Positions 26,343 to 35,763 of a stretch of 64,000 nucleotides of DNA are shown piece by piece (position 1 is the first letter of the stretch; the number at the start of each line of letters is the position of its first letter). Below the pieces are notes generated by a model. The model was not told where the DNA came from and made no database searches. It saw only the letters and a list, made by a program, of their open reading frames with translations. Origin of the DNA: Paenibacillus polysaccharolyticus (GTDB taxonomy: Bacteria; Bacillota; Bacilli; Paenibacillales; Paenibacillaceae). The stretch is taken from the NCBI RefSeq assembly GCF_900102085.1, contig NZ_FMVM01000019.1, positions 62,001-126,000 on the forward strand, in the 5' to 3' direction. The translations under genes and the position numbers were made by a program.

Positions 26343-27109
26343 TCCTTATGTTATGCGGTACAAGCGATGCACGTGAACTTGCGATCCGAATCCAGCAACA
26401 AGGACATAACGTCCTGACGTCGGTTGTGACCGAGAGTGCAGCCCAAAGTCTGACCGAAGCCGGTTTACCAGTGCGGACAGGCCGATTGACCGTAGAGGCG
26501 ATGGTGAAGCTGATTCGTGAAAAAAATACCCCTGTCCTTGTGGATGCGAGCCATCCTTTTGCCGAAGAAGCCCATGCGAATGCTATGGAAGCCGCGAAAC
26601 AAGCGGACATTCCTTACATTCGTTACGAACGAACGGGGCTTGCTTATGATGACCATGAACTATTACATGTCGTGTCATCTTATGATGAGGCAGCACTCAA
26701 AGCCAAAGAGCTGAAAGGTTCTGTCATGCTGACAACAGGCAGCAAAACGCTGCAAATCTTCACCAAGCACCTGCTCGGTGATCCGGATATAAGACTTGTT
26801 GCACGCATGCTCCCCCGTCTCGACAATATGGAGAAATGCGGTGAGCTGGGTGTAGAGCAACGCAATATTATTGCGATGCAAGGACCTTTTTCCCGAGAAA
26901 TGAATGAGGCACTTTACAAGCACTATGCAACAACGGTGATGGTCACCAAGGAAAGCGGTAAAACCGGAGCCGTGGATGAGAAAATCCAGTCTGCACTGGA
27001 GCTGGGCATTCATGTTGTGCTGATCTCACGTCCAGAGGCGGAGTTTGGCACGGTGTTTGATCATTTTGATGGTGTACTGGACGAGCTGAAAAGTATTTTG
27101 GGGAAATAA
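26339..27109 (+). CDS. cbiJ: Cobalt-precorrin-6A reductase
   Basis: 256-residue NADH-dependent reductase of the corrin ring (CbiJ/CobK family). The N-terminal MILMLCGTSDARELA nucleotide-binding start and the DASHPFAEEAHANAMEA motif are diagnostic, as is the late TVMVTKESGKTGAVDEK. It overlaps cbiX by 4 bases. Confidence 0.95.
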   Translation: MILMLCGTSDARELAIRIQQQGHNVLTSVVTESAAQSLTEAGLPVRTGRLTVEAMVKLIREKNTPVLVDASHPFAEEAHANAMEAAKQADIPYIRYERTGLAYDDHELLHVVSSYDEAALKAKELKGSVMLTTGSKTLQIFTKHLLGDPDIRLVARMLPRLDNMEKCGELGVEQRNIIAMQGPFSREMNEALYKHYATTVMVTKESGKTGAVDEKIQSALELGIHVVLISRPEAEFGTVFDHFDGVLDELKSILGK

Positions 27110-27190
27110 TCTCCCCGATAGGCTTAATTTGAATAACGCAACTTTGAACGGCTTTATTGTAAATATCGAAAGAAGAATGGAGTGATTCGG

Positions 27191-27838
27191 GTGGATTTTA
27201 AGACGGAATTTAAACCGCTGACCGTGCAACCTCAGGAAATTGAAGGTAAGAGCTTTGAGATGATTACGGAGGAACTGGGGGAGCACCCGTTTACCGATGA
27301 GCAGTATCCAGTCGTACAGCGTGTGATTCACGCTTCGGCTGATTTTGAACTGGGCCGTAGTATGGTGTTTCACCCGGATGCGATCCAGGCAGGGATTGCG
27401 GCGCTACGTGCAGGTCAGTCAGTCATTGCCGATGTGCAGATGATTCAGGCGGGTGTGAGCAAGGATCGTATTCGCGGTTTTGGCGGCGATGTACATGTAC
27501 ATATATCCGATCCAGATGTAATGGAAGAGGCCAAACGCCTCAACACCACGCGTGCCATCATCTCGACGCGCAAAGCAACCCAAATGTATGACGGGGGCAT
27601 CTACGCCATCGGTAACGCGCCAACGGCGCTACTGGAATTGATTCGTCTTGTCAAAGAGGGCGAGGCCAAGCCGGGGCTGATCATCGGCATGCCGGTAGGT
27701 TTTGTATCCGCGGCCGAGTCCAAGGACGAGCTACGCAAGCTGGACATTCCTTTTATCACCAACATCGGTCGCAAAGGCGGCAGTACCATCGTTGTGGCAG
27801 CACTCAACGCAATCTCGTTGATGGCTGTAAAGGCATAG
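27191..27838 (+). CDS. cbiC: Cobalt-precorrin-8 methylmutase
   Basis: 215 residues; moves the C11 methyl to C12 to form cobyrinate. The catalytic histidine is in RVIHASADFE, and AGQSVIADVQMIQAG and GMPVGFVSAAESK are family signatures. GTG at 27191 is chosen because GGAG lies 8 bases before it; the GTG at 27182 overlaps that site. A 623-base gap follows before cbiD, containing a palindromic repeat. Confidence 0.95.
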   Translation: MDFKTEFKPLTVQPQEIEGKSFEMITEELGEHPFTDEQYPVVQRVIHASADFELGRSMVFHPDAIQAGIAALRAGQSVIADVQMIQAGVSKDRIRGFGGDVHVHISDPDVMEEAKRLNTTRAIISTRKATQMYDGGIYAIGNAPTALLELIRLVKEGEAKPGLIIGMPVGFVSAAESKDELRKLDIPFITNIGRKGGSTIVVAALNAISLMAVKA

Positions 27839-28000
27839 AGCAGCGGGAGTACTAAGGCGGTTTGCCTCGTTCGACCAGCGAGGTCAAACGAAATCTACCT
27901 GATCTGATTTAAGTCTGGTTAGCGAGCCGTGCCGAATCCTAATGAGAACTGGAAGAGTCTTCACTAAGGGCCATGTCCGAATCTATTAAAGTCCAGCAAC

Positions 28001-28199
28001 TTCTAACGATCACCAGGAAGCTTATTTAGCGTAAAATCACCTTCTTGAAATTCTAACGATCCTGAGGAACGTTATTTCGCCCAAAACCACCCAAAAGCGC
28101 TGGAAATCGCACTGTTTTAGTGAAATAGCGTCTCCTGAGATCGTTAGAATTCCAGCGAGGGCATATTAGGCCGAATAACGTTATCTGTGATCGTTAGCG
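28001..28199. repeat. 199-bp palindromic intergenic element, copy A
   Basis: Two direct units starting TTCTAACGATC (28001 and 28051) face two inverted units ending GATCGTTAG (at 28149 and 28199). Spacing is exactly 50 bp on each arm and the symmetry centre is at base 28100. Each unit continues as A-rich/GGAA/TTATTT. The same geometry recurs at 41642-41840. It is non-coding and lies inside the cbi gene run; a degenerate single unit is at 28282-28299. A short direct repeat ACAATCAACAT occurs twice near 28390-28415. Nothing else was seen in this 623-base gap. Confidence 0.85.
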
Positions 28200-28461
28200 C
28201 TCAGTCGTGAGTGTGTGGGTGTTAAGTAAATGAGACGCTTAGCGTGCGAGTCATCAGAGATGGGGATTCCGCTCCGGTAACTTCTAACGCTCTCCAGGGG
28301 TTAGTGTACAGTTACTAGCACCGCAGTTGTTGAGTAAAACTAAAAATTAATGTATCAACAATCCATACAAGACCAAACAACAATGAACAATCAACATCAA
28401 CCAACAATCAACATAAGCGCACGAACAAGCTAGCATATAGAAGGACGGGAGGTTCAAAGCC

Positions 28462-29616
28462 ATGGAAAAGAAACGCATGAAGAGCGGAGAAGCACCGGAC
28501 CCGGATAAACCGATGCGTTCCGGCTTTACGACCGGGGCGTGTGCAACAGCTGTTGCCAAGGGAGCGACGCAGTTCCTGTTAACGGGTCATATCCCTGCGC
28601 AAGCCGTGGTTTCCTTGCCCGCCGGCTTTGACCACTCGTTCGAGCTGATCGAGCAGGAACTGATGACGGACGGTACGGCGACCTGTGCCACGATCAAAGA
28701 CGCCGGGGATGACCCGGACGCCACACATTTGGCGAAAATCATTGCGCATGTGTCTTGGCGGGACGAGCCGGGGGTAGAGCTGGATGGCGGCATTGGTGTG
28801 GGGCGTGTTACGAAGCCAGGATTGCCCGTGCCTGTTGGGGAAGCGGCCATTAATCCCGTGCCGCGCCGTATGATTACCGAAGCAGTCACCCAAGTACTTG
28901 CGGAATATGGTACTGCAAGAGGGGTACGAGTGGTTATCAGCGTACCGGACGGCGAAGAGATTGCGAAGAAAACGCTCAATGCACGGCTTGGCATTCTTGG
29001 CGGTATCTCCATTTTGGGTACACGCGGCGTGGTCGTTCCGTTCTCTACTTCAGCGTACAAAGCCAGTGTAGTACAGGCGATTTCCGTTGCGCAGGCTTCC
29101 GGTTGCGAGCACATTGTGCTGACAACAGGCGGCAGTAGTGAGAAGTACGCCATGAAAATGATGCCCGAACTGCCGGAAGAAGCCTTTATTCAGATGGGTG
29201 ACTTTGTCGGCTTTGCGATCAAACACGGGAAACGGCTGGGCATGAAACGCATCAGTCTGGTCGGGATGCCGGGCAAATTCGCTAAAGTGGCTCAAGGGGT
29301 CATGATGGTGCACTCCAAAAGTGCGCCGGTGGATTTTGGATTTCTTGCGTCCGTGGCTCGCGAGACCGGGGCTGGCGATGAACTGGCGCAAGCGATCGAG
29401 GAAGCCAACACGGCGACTCAGGTAGCAGATATGATGACCGAAGCGGGATATTTGCCTTATTTTGAAAAGTTATGCTTATACGCCTGCCAGCACTGTCTGG
29501 AACATGCGGGGGGCGGCGTAACGGTGGAAGTGGTGCTCGTCACCATGAAAGGAATGGAACTGGGGAGGGCGGAAATCAGTGAACTCGAACATAACAACTG
29601 GAGCAAAGAATCGTAA
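28462..29616 (+). CDS. cbiD: Cobalt-precorrin-5B C1-methyltransferase
   Basis: 384 residues. RSGFTTGACATAVAKGA near the start and TTGGSSEKYAMKM are signatures of CbiD, the SAM-dependent methyltransferase unique to the oxygen-independent route. The start has GGGAGG 10 bases upstream. The next gene starts inside its 3' end. Confidence 0.95.
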   Translation: MEKKRMKSGEAPDPDKPMRSGFTTGACATAVAKGATQFLLTGHIPAQAVVSLPAGFDHSFELIEQELMTDGTATCATIKDAGDDPDATHLAKIIAHVSWRDEPGVELDGGIGVGRVTKPGLPVPVGEAAINPVPRRMITEAVTQVLAEYGTARGVRVVISVPDGEEIAKKTLNARLGILGGISILGTRGVVVPFSTSAYKASVVQAISVAQASGCEHIVLTTGGSSEKYAMKMMPELPEEAFIQMGDFVGFAIKHGKRLGMKRISLVGMPGKFAKVAQGVMMVHSKSAPVDFGFLASVARETGAGDELAQAIEEANTATQVADMMTEAGYLPYFEKLCLYACQHCLEHAGGGVTVEVVLVTMKGMELGRAEISELEHNNWSKES

Positions 29617-30868
29617 TATCCGCATTATTGGCGTAGGTGAAGAAGGCGCGGCGGGGCTGACGGCAGACAGTCTACAACTCATTCAGGAGGCCGATGTGCT
29701 GGTAGGCGGCGAACGTCTGTTGCAATTTTTCCCGGCATTTGCGGGAGAGAAGATTGTGATTAAGAGCAGTTTGAATGACCTCGTTGCGAAAATAAAAGCG
29801 TTGCAGGACTCGCACACCATCGTTGTGCTTGCGTCAGGAGACCCGCTGTTTTACGGCATCGCCGGATATTTCGCGCGCAAACTCGGCCCGGATCAGCTGG
29901 ATATCCGGCCTAATCTCAGCTCGCTGCAGCTGGCATTCGCAAGGCTTGGCGAGAGCTGGCACGACGCCGTGCTCGAAAGCGTGCACGGTCGCCCGCTCAA
30001 AGGCCTCGCCCAGCGCATCGATGGCAAAGCTAAAGTCGCGCTGCTCACGGACGAGCATAACAGCCCCGCTGCGATCGGGGCTTATCTGCAACAGTTCGGC
30101 ATGACCGAGTACGATGCCTACGTTGCAGAGAAGCTGGGCGCGGCAGACGAGCGTGCCCGCCACTACACCCTGGACGAGCTGGCAGCGGCGGAGTGCAGCC
30201 CGCTGAACGTCGTCATTTTGTTGCGCCGCAAAGATGCACCGGCGCCGCGCAAAGGCTTCGGGTTTGCAGATGAGGAATTCCATCAGCGCAAACCCGAGAA
30301 GGGCCTCATCACCAAGCGTGAAGTCCGCGCGTTCAGCTTATCCGAGCTGAAACTGGGCGATGACAGCATCGTGTGGGATATCGGCGCAGGTTCGGGCTCG
30401 GTGGCGGTGGAGTGCACGCGGCTGGCGCCGCGAGGCCAGGTCTTCGCCATCGAAAAAAACGAAGGTGACCTCGTGAACATTGAGGCCAACCGGATCAAAT
30501 TCCGGACGGATTTTACCGTCCTTCATGCCAAAGCGCCAGCGGGGCTGGACGAACTACCGGGTCCGGATGCGGTGTTCATTGGCGGCAGCGGCGGTGAACT
30601 CGCGCAGCTGATCGCCTTGTGTGCGTCCCGGCTGCGCCCCGAGGGACGCATTGTCGTGAATGCAGCGACCATCGAAACGCTGCATGACAGCATGAAGGCG
30701 ATGCGCGATGCGGGCATGGACGCCTCCGTGACTTTGCTACAGACGGCGCGGAGCAAGCCGATCCTGAACATGACCCGTTTTGACGGACTGAATCCGATCT
30801 ATGTCATTACAGGTCAATTTATAGCAGGAGCAGAAGCGGAAGCCGAAACAGCGAACGGAGCGGAATAG
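29579..30868 (+). CDS. cbiET: CbiE-CbiT fusion, cobalt-precorrin C5/C15-methyltransferase and decarboxylase
   Basis: 429 residues. The N-terminal CbiE tetrapyrrole methyltransferase (about 12-205) has VLASGDPLFYGIAGY; the C-terminal CbiT domain (about 225-415) has the SAM-binding motif WDIGAGSGSVAVE and FIGGSGGEL. The fusion equals CobL of the aerobic pathway. It starts with GTG, 38 bases inside cbiD, with GGGAGGGCGG just upstream. The DNA is noticeably GC-richer than the neighbouring genes. Confidence 0.94.
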   Translation: MNSNITTGAKNRNIRIIGVGEEGAAGLTADSLQLIQEADVLVGGERLLQFFPAFAGEKIVIKSSLNDLVAKIKALQDSHTIVVLASGDPLFYGIAGYFARKLGPDQLDIRPNLSSLQLAFARLGESWHDAVLESVHGRPLKGLAQRIDGKAKVALLTDEHNSPAAIGAYLQQFGMTEYDAYVAEKLGAADERARHYTLDELAAAECSPLNVVILLRRKDAPAPRKGFGFADEEFHQRKPEKGLITKREVRAFSLSELKLGDDSIVWDIGAGSGSVAVECTRLAPRGQVFAIEKNEGDLVNIEANRIKFRTDFTVLHAKAPAGLDELPGPDAVFIGGSGGELAQLIALCASRLRPEGRIVVNAATIETLHDSMKAMRDAGMDASVTLLQTARSKPILNMTRFDGLNPIYVITGQFIAGAEAEAETANGAE

Positions 30869-30958
30869 TTTGCAGAGAATGAAAAGGGGGAGAGCAGCAT
30901 CAGCACAACAACAGGAAACATCAACAGTACCGGGATTCACACGGAAAGTTCAGAGAGC

Positions 30959-31681
30959 ATGACAGGAGCCGGAGTTACCGTTGGCACATTGTACGGCGTC
31001 GGTGTCGGGCCGGGAGACCCGGAGCTGATTACGGTCAAAGCATACCGGATGATTCGCGAATGCCCGGTGGTCGCCTATCCGAAGAAACGCAAAGGCGGTA
31101 AATCCTACGCCCACGAAATTGTTGAATTATATGTGAACCCAGAGGAGAAAGAGATGCTGGGCCTGATCTTTCCGATGACCAAAGACCCGGTCGTACTAGA
31201 GCGGGAGTGGGGCAAAACCGTGGAAGCATGCTGGGAGGCACTTAAGAAAGGCAAAGATGTAGCATTTGTGACGGAAGGTGATCCGAACTTATACAGTACA
31301 TTTATCCACCTTGCACGTCTGATGCGTGAATTGCATCCTGAAGTGCCGATTAGCTCGATTCCGGGCATATCCTCCGTGCTTGGTGCGGCGGCAGCGCTGG
31401 ATATCCATCTGGCAGATGGAGATGAGCAGGTTGGTATTATTCCGGCTACAGCGGATAAAGAAGCGATGAGGCAGGCGATTGAGCATCACGATACGATTGT
31501 GTTTATCAAAGTAGCGAAGGTGCTGGACCCGATGCTGGAGCTGTTGGAGGAGATGGGACTTGGCGGCAAAGCGTCGGTGGTCACCAAAGTCACTTCTCCT
31601 TATGAATTGCTCTGGCGTGACGCCCGTGAACTGAAAGGGCAGGAGCTGGAATATTTAAGCCTGATGGTGGTGAGCAAATAA
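30959..31681 (+). CDS. cbiL: Cobalt-factor II C20-methyltransferase
   Basis: 240 residues counted from the ATG at 30959. TLYGVGVGPGDPELITVKA and EGDPNLYSTFIHL identify CbiL. The start is uncertain: the ATG has only a weak AGAGAG before it, while a good GGGGGAG at 30885-30891 sits 6-7 bases ahead of an in-frame ATC, and the frame is open back to the cbiET stop. Initiation at ATC would add 19 residues rich in Ser, Thr and Asn. The stop overlaps the cbiF ATG by one base. Confidence 0.9.
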   Translation: MTGAGVTVGTLYGVGVGPGDPELITVKAYRMIRECPVVAYPKKRKGGKSYAHEIVELYVNPEEKEMLGLIFPMTKDPVVLEREWGKTVEACWEALKKGKDVAFVTEGDPNLYSTFIHLARLMRELHPEVPISSIPGISSVLGAAAALDIHLADGDEQVGIIPATADKEAMRQAIEHHDTIVFIKVAKVLDPMLELLEEMGLGGKASVVTKVTSPYELLWRDARELKGQELEYLSLMVVSK

Positions 31682-32478
31682 TGAAAACATTGGAACCGAA
31701 AGTGTACATCGTTGGTGCTGGCCCGGGAGATCCCGAGCTGATTACGGTAAAAGGTTCGAATATTTTGAAAAATGCCGACCTCGTTCTGTACACGGATTCT
31801 CTCGTGAATGATGAACTGATTGCGACTGCCAAACCCGAAGCCGAGGTGTTGCAAAGCTCCGGCATGGATTTGGAACAGCAGGTCGAACTGATGTGCACAG
31901 CGGTTCGTGCAGGACGCAGTGTAGCACGTGTACATACGGGTGATCCGGCAATGTATGGTGCCATTTTGGAACAGATGGTTCTGTTGAAACAACAAGGCGT
32001 GGAGTACGAGATTATTCCAGGCGTTAGCTCGGTATTTGCTTCGGCAGCGGCGCTGGGAGCGGAGCTGACTGTGCCGGAACTGACGCAGACCGTCATCCTG
32101 ACACGTGCGGAAGGACGCACCCCTGTGCCTGAGCGGGAGAAGCTGCGCGATTTGGCCTCACATCACTGTACGGTGGCGCTCTTCCTAAGTGCAACACTGG
32201 CGAAAAAAGTCGTGGTGGAATTCCTTGCCGCAGGCTGGAGCGAAGATACACCAGTGGCGGTAGTGCAGCGAGCAACATGGCCGGATCAGAAAATTGTGCG
32301 TACCACGCTGGCTAATCTGGCTTCGGATCTGCGTGCCGCAGGCATTACGATGCATGCGATGATTCTGGCAGGCTGGGCGCTTGATCCTGATCTGGTGAAC
32401 CGGGATGCTCACCGTTCCAAACTGTACGACAAATCCTTCACCCACGGCTATCGCAAGGGAGTGAAGTCCGGTGAGTAA
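31681..32478 (+). CDS. cbiF: Cobalt-precorrin-4 C11-methyltransferase
   Basis: 265-residue SAM-dependent methyltransferase. VYIVGAGPGDPELITVKG, VARVHTGDPAMYGAILEQM and the later RATWPDQKIVRTTL are standard for CbiF/CobM. Coupled to cbiL (TAATG) and to cbiG (8-base overlap). Confidence 0.96.
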   Translation: MKTLEPKVYIVGAGPGDPELITVKGSNILKNADLVLYTDSLVNDELIATAKPEAEVLQSSGMDLEQQVELMCTAVRAGRSVARVHTGDPAMYGAILEQMVLLKQQGVEYEIIPGVSSVFASAAALGAELTVPELTQTVILTRAEGRTPVPEREKLRDLASHHCTVALFLSATLAKKVVVEFLAAGWSEDTPVAVVQRATWPDQKIVRTTLANLASDLRAAGITMHAMILAGWALDPDLVNRDAHRSKLYDKSFTHGYRKGVKSGE

Positions 32479-33559
32479 TCCGTTTGCTGCTGTAGCCATT
32501 ACGAAGCACGGCGTGGAGATGGTGCGTAACCTCGAAGGACAGTTTCAGGGTACAGACGTCTATTATATGAGCAAATTTGCCCGTGGCGATGAGGAACAAC
32601 TTGGATATACACTGTTTGAAGGTTCGGTGAAGCTTATTCTGCCAGACCTGTTCAAACGTTATAACGGCATCATTCTGTTTATCTCGCTGGGTGCCGTTGT
32701 CCGTATGATTGCTCCGCTGCTGGTGGACAAAAAAGTCGATCCTGCCGTGTTGGTCATCGATGACCGCGGCGAGAACGTGATCAGCGTGTTATCCGGTCAT
32801 CTTGGCGGTGCCAATGAACTCACGCGTCAAGTGGCGGAAGTGCTTGGTGCGCGTGCAGTCATTACGACGGCTTCAGATGTGCAAGGCACGATCCCGGTGG
32901 ATATGTTTGGTCGTGAACTGGGCTGGATCGTGGATAGCTTTGATAAAGCCACTCCGGTAAGTGCGGCGGTGGTCAACGAAGAGCCGGTGGCACTGATTCA
33001 AGAGATAGGTGAACGCAACTGGTGGCGGTATAACAAACCTGTACCGGATCACATTCGGGTCTTCGGCAGTATGCAGGAGACGGAAACGTTTGCGTTTAAC
33101 GCCGCACTGGTGGTCAGTGACCGTCTGCTTTCATCAGTGGAAGAGGAGCGTTTTCTAACCAATGGTGTGTTGTATCGTCCTAAGAGCCTCGTGCTCGGCA
33201 TGGGCTGCAATCGCGGAACGGCGATGGAAGAGTTGGAGCAGGAAGTGCTTGCCACGCTGGAAGAGCTGTCCCTGTCCGTGAAGAGCGTGCGCAACGTGGC
33301 TACGATTGATTTGAAAAAAGATGAGGAAGGCCTACTGGCTTTATGCGCTAAGTACGGTTGGGAACTCGTCACTTACACTCCAGATGAACTGAATACGGTG
33401 CAACTTGCCAATCCGTCCGAGACGGTATTTAAATACACCGGAGCCTATGGCGTAAGTGAACCGGCGGCGCTGCTCTCTTCGGGAGCGGATCATTGGCTGC
33501 TGGAAAAGAAAAAGAGCGGCAACTTGACGATCTCTGTCGCACGGGTTGCGTTTGATTAA
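32471..33559 (+). CDS. cbiG: Cobalt-precorrin-5A hydrolase
   Basis: 362 residues; opens the delta-lactone and releases acetaldehyde in the oxygen-independent pathway. ISLGAVVRMIAPLLVDK, VISVLSGHLGGANELT and the C-terminal LGMGCNRGTAMEELE are CbiG signatures, covering the N, middle and C domains. GTG start within the end of cbiF. Confidence 0.95.
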   Translation: MSNPFAAVAITKHGVEMVRNLEGQFQGTDVYYMSKFARGDEEQLGYTLFEGSVKLILPDLFKRYNGIILFISLGAVVRMIAPLLVDKKVDPAVLVIDDRGENVISVLSGHLGGANELTRQVAEVLGARAVITTASDVQGTIPVDMFGRELGWIVDSFDKATPVSAAVVNEEPVALIQEIGERNWWRYNKPVPDHIRVFGSMQETETFAFNAALVVSDRLLSSVEEERFLTNGVLYRPKSLVLGMGCNRGTAMEELEQEVLATLEELSLSVKSVRNVATIDLKKDEEGLLALCAKYGWELVTYTPDELNTVQLANPSETVFKYTGAYGVSEPAALLSSGADHWLLEKKKSGNLTISVARVAFD

Positions 33560-33632
33560 GCTAGGGTTCGTGTGATTGGGAAGCATCTTATGTATTTACA
33601 CATAAAAAGTAGTTGTTACAACCTCATGTAAA

Positions 33633-33670
33633 GGACCGTCCCAGCCGTTGAAACCGATATGGGATGGTCT
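33633..33670 (+). promoter_or_regulatory. Hairpin in the cbiG-cbiA spacer
   Basis: GACCGTCCCA (33634-33643) pairs with TGGGATGGTC (33660-33669), one G-U pair, 16-base loop, followed by TATTTGTTAT. It is a weak terminator or attenuator that could reduce expression of cbiA relative to the upstream genes. Confidence 0.4.
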
Positions 33671-33704
33671 ATTTGTTATATGTACAGCAAAGGCGGGATG
33701 AACA

Positions 33705-35339
33705 ATGAACTCAAAAAATGTAACGTCCAATAACCAAAGTGCACCTCGGCTGATCATCGCAGGTACGGGGAGTGGGGCTGGCAAAACAACGGTAACGCTC
33801 GGTCTAATGAAGGCACTCGCCCAGCGAGGATTGAGTGTTCAGGGGTTCAAATGCGGTCCGGATTATATTGATCCAACGTATCATACGGCAGTGACGGGCA
33901 GACCTTCGCGTAATCTGGATGCATGGATGACTTCGCCTGCATATGTGAAGCAGACCTTTCAGCGGGCTTCCGCAGGACATGATATTTCCATCATTGAAGG
34001 CGTGATGGGCCTCTACGATGGCAAAGATCCGCTCAGCAACATCGGCTCTACCGCCGAGATCGCGATGATTACGCAGACACCGGTGATTTTGGTTGTCGAT
34101 GTACGGAGTATGGCGCGCAGTGCAGCGGCCATCGTACTGGGTTTTCAGCATCTGGAGCCTGAATTAAACATTGCTGGTGTGATTGTGAATCGGTGCGGAA
34201 GTGCGGGGCATTATACGATTGTGAAAAAGGCCATTGAGCAAATGTGCGGCATTCCGGTCGTCGGTTGGCTGAAAAGGGATGAAGACATGTCTATCCCCGA
34301 GAGACATCTTGGACTCGTTCCTGCCATTGAGCGTGGTGAACTGGAGCCGTTATTCCAGCGGGCAGCCGATGTGTTGCTGGAAGGCACGGATCTGGATCTT
34401 CTGCTGGAGCTGGCAACAAGTGCTCCCCCGCTCTCGGTGCATTCCACCATTCTAGCTGGCTCAACGAATGTCATCCCGAGTAACACAGCTCATGTGGCTG
34501 ATACTGCTCGTACTAGCGATACATTGAATATATCTAGTGATACAGAAATGGCTCTCATTAGCGACAAAACCAATACTAACGATATGGCTAACGCAACCGA
34601 TATCACTAACATTGCCCGTTTAGCCAGCGTAAAAGACGCGGAGCATGTAGCCCAACACGCGGCTCTTCACATCCATAGCAAGCCGGATACGTACCAGCCT
34701 GTTATTGCCGTCGCTCGTGATGCGGCATTTAATTTCTATTATCCCGATAACCTGGAACTGCTTGAAGCGGCTGGGGCAAGGCTGAAGTATTTCAGTCCAC
34801 TCGCTGGTGAAGGCATCCCGGCTGAGGCGGATAGTATTTATCTGGGTGGTGGTTTCCCTGAAGAGTTTGCCGCGGTGATTGCCGGAAACGAGCGTTTTCT
34901 GGAAGGGCTCCGCGAAGCAGCTCGTTCCCAGATGCCGCTGTTTGCGGAGTGCGGCGGCTATATGGTACTGGCCGAAACGCTCACGGATCGTGAAGGGCGG
35001 ACATATACCATGGCAGGTATTATTCCTGCGCAGGTACAGATGCAGAAGAAACGAGCTGCACTGGGATACCGGGAGGCGAGTGCGGTTCAGGATTCCTTTT
35101 TGCTAAAACAGGGTGAAGTTCTACGGGGGCATGAATTCCATTACTCCATGATGACGTACCGCGAAGAAGGAGCCATTCCATACGCGTATGAGACGAAGGG
35201 GTTAAGGGGTTCGAAGCAGGAGGGATACGCGGCGGGCAGTATCGTAGCTGGATACACACATGTACACCTCGGTTCTGATCCGCAAGCCGCACAGCGATGG
35301 GTGGAGCATTGTCGACTGTACCGCGAGCACCAAGCTTAG
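33705..35339 (+). CDS. cbiA: Cobyrinic acid a,c-diamide synthase
   Basis: 544 residues. The amidoligase domain begins with the P-loop GTGSGAGKTT (20-29); the class I glutamine amidotransferase domain has Cys416 (FAECGGYMV) and His521 (THVHLGS). It amidates the a and c side chains with glutamine and ATP. A low-complexity insert of about 85 residues (243-330), rich in Thr, Asn, Asp, Ser and Ala, separates the two domains and is not typical. Ribosome site is weak (GGCGGGAT). Last gene of the cbi run; cbiB, cbiP and the nucleotide-loop genes are not in the window. Confidence 0.94.
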   Translation: MNSKNVTSNNQSAPRLIIAGTGSGAGKTTVTLGLMKALAQRGLSVQGFKCGPDYIDPTYHTAVTGRPSRNLDAWMTSPAYVKQTFQRASAGHDISIIEGVMGLYDGKDPLSNIGSTAEIAMITQTPVILVVDVRSMARSAAAIVLGFQHLEPELNIAGVIVNRCGSAGHYTIVKKAIEQMCGIPVVGWLKRDEDMSIPERHLGLVPAIERGELEPLFQRAADVLLEGTDLDLLLELATSAPPLSVHSTILAGSTNVIPSNTAHVADTARTSDTLNISSDTEMALISDKTNTNDMANATDITNIARLASVKDAEHVAQHAALHIHSKPDTYQPVIAVARDAAFNFYYPDNLELLEAAGARLKYFSPLAGEGIPAEADSIYLGGGFPEEFAAVIAGNERFLEGLREAARSQMPLFAECGGYMVLAETLTDREGRTYTMAGIIPAQVQMQKKRAALGYREASAVQDSFLLKQGEVLRGHEFHYSMMTYREEGAIPYAYETKGLRGSKQEGYAAGSIVAGYTHVHLGSDPQAAQRWVEHCRLYREHQA

Positions 35340-35763
35340 TTCAAGTGTAGCATCCGTGTGCAATGATCGTGCTCAGAAGTGCTCAGAACGAACGTGCTTA
35401 ACTTATCCATATGCGGAAGGGCTTGAATTCGTTTTGAACCTCCTGAGACTTTGGTCGTGAAGTTGGGTGTTGGACTGCACAATTAAAGGTTTTTAGTGAA
35501 ACATGTGGAATGTGTTAGGGATGGGGTGTGTTGTGACAGGGAGACGGTGAGTCCAAGCTGAATCTGGATGATATGGATATGCCAATCCGTTATACGGCTA
35601 TACTAGGAAGTATTGTGAGATGGGAACATCTTATTCGAAACCTAAGTGGAAGAGATGAAGAAACACCACGGTAGTCGATTTTATAAAGCGTGGTTAATTT
35701 ATAGGATATGGAGTGTGCAGACGAATCTAAACGAATAACATCAGAAGAAAGGAGATGATTATA
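35340..35763 (+). other. Intergenic gap, no feature recognised
   Basis: 424 bases between cbiA and the ThuA-like gene. A tandem GTGCTCAGAA pair occurs near 35370-35388. No convincing open frame, terminator or strong promoter was seen, although AT-rich promoter-like DNA precedes the next gene. Confidence 0.5.

Noticed and set aside
28001..28199. CRISPR array or insertion sequence in the cbiC-cbiD gap
   Set aside because: Units alternate in orientation about a centre of symmetry, there are only four, and no transposase or cas gene is present.
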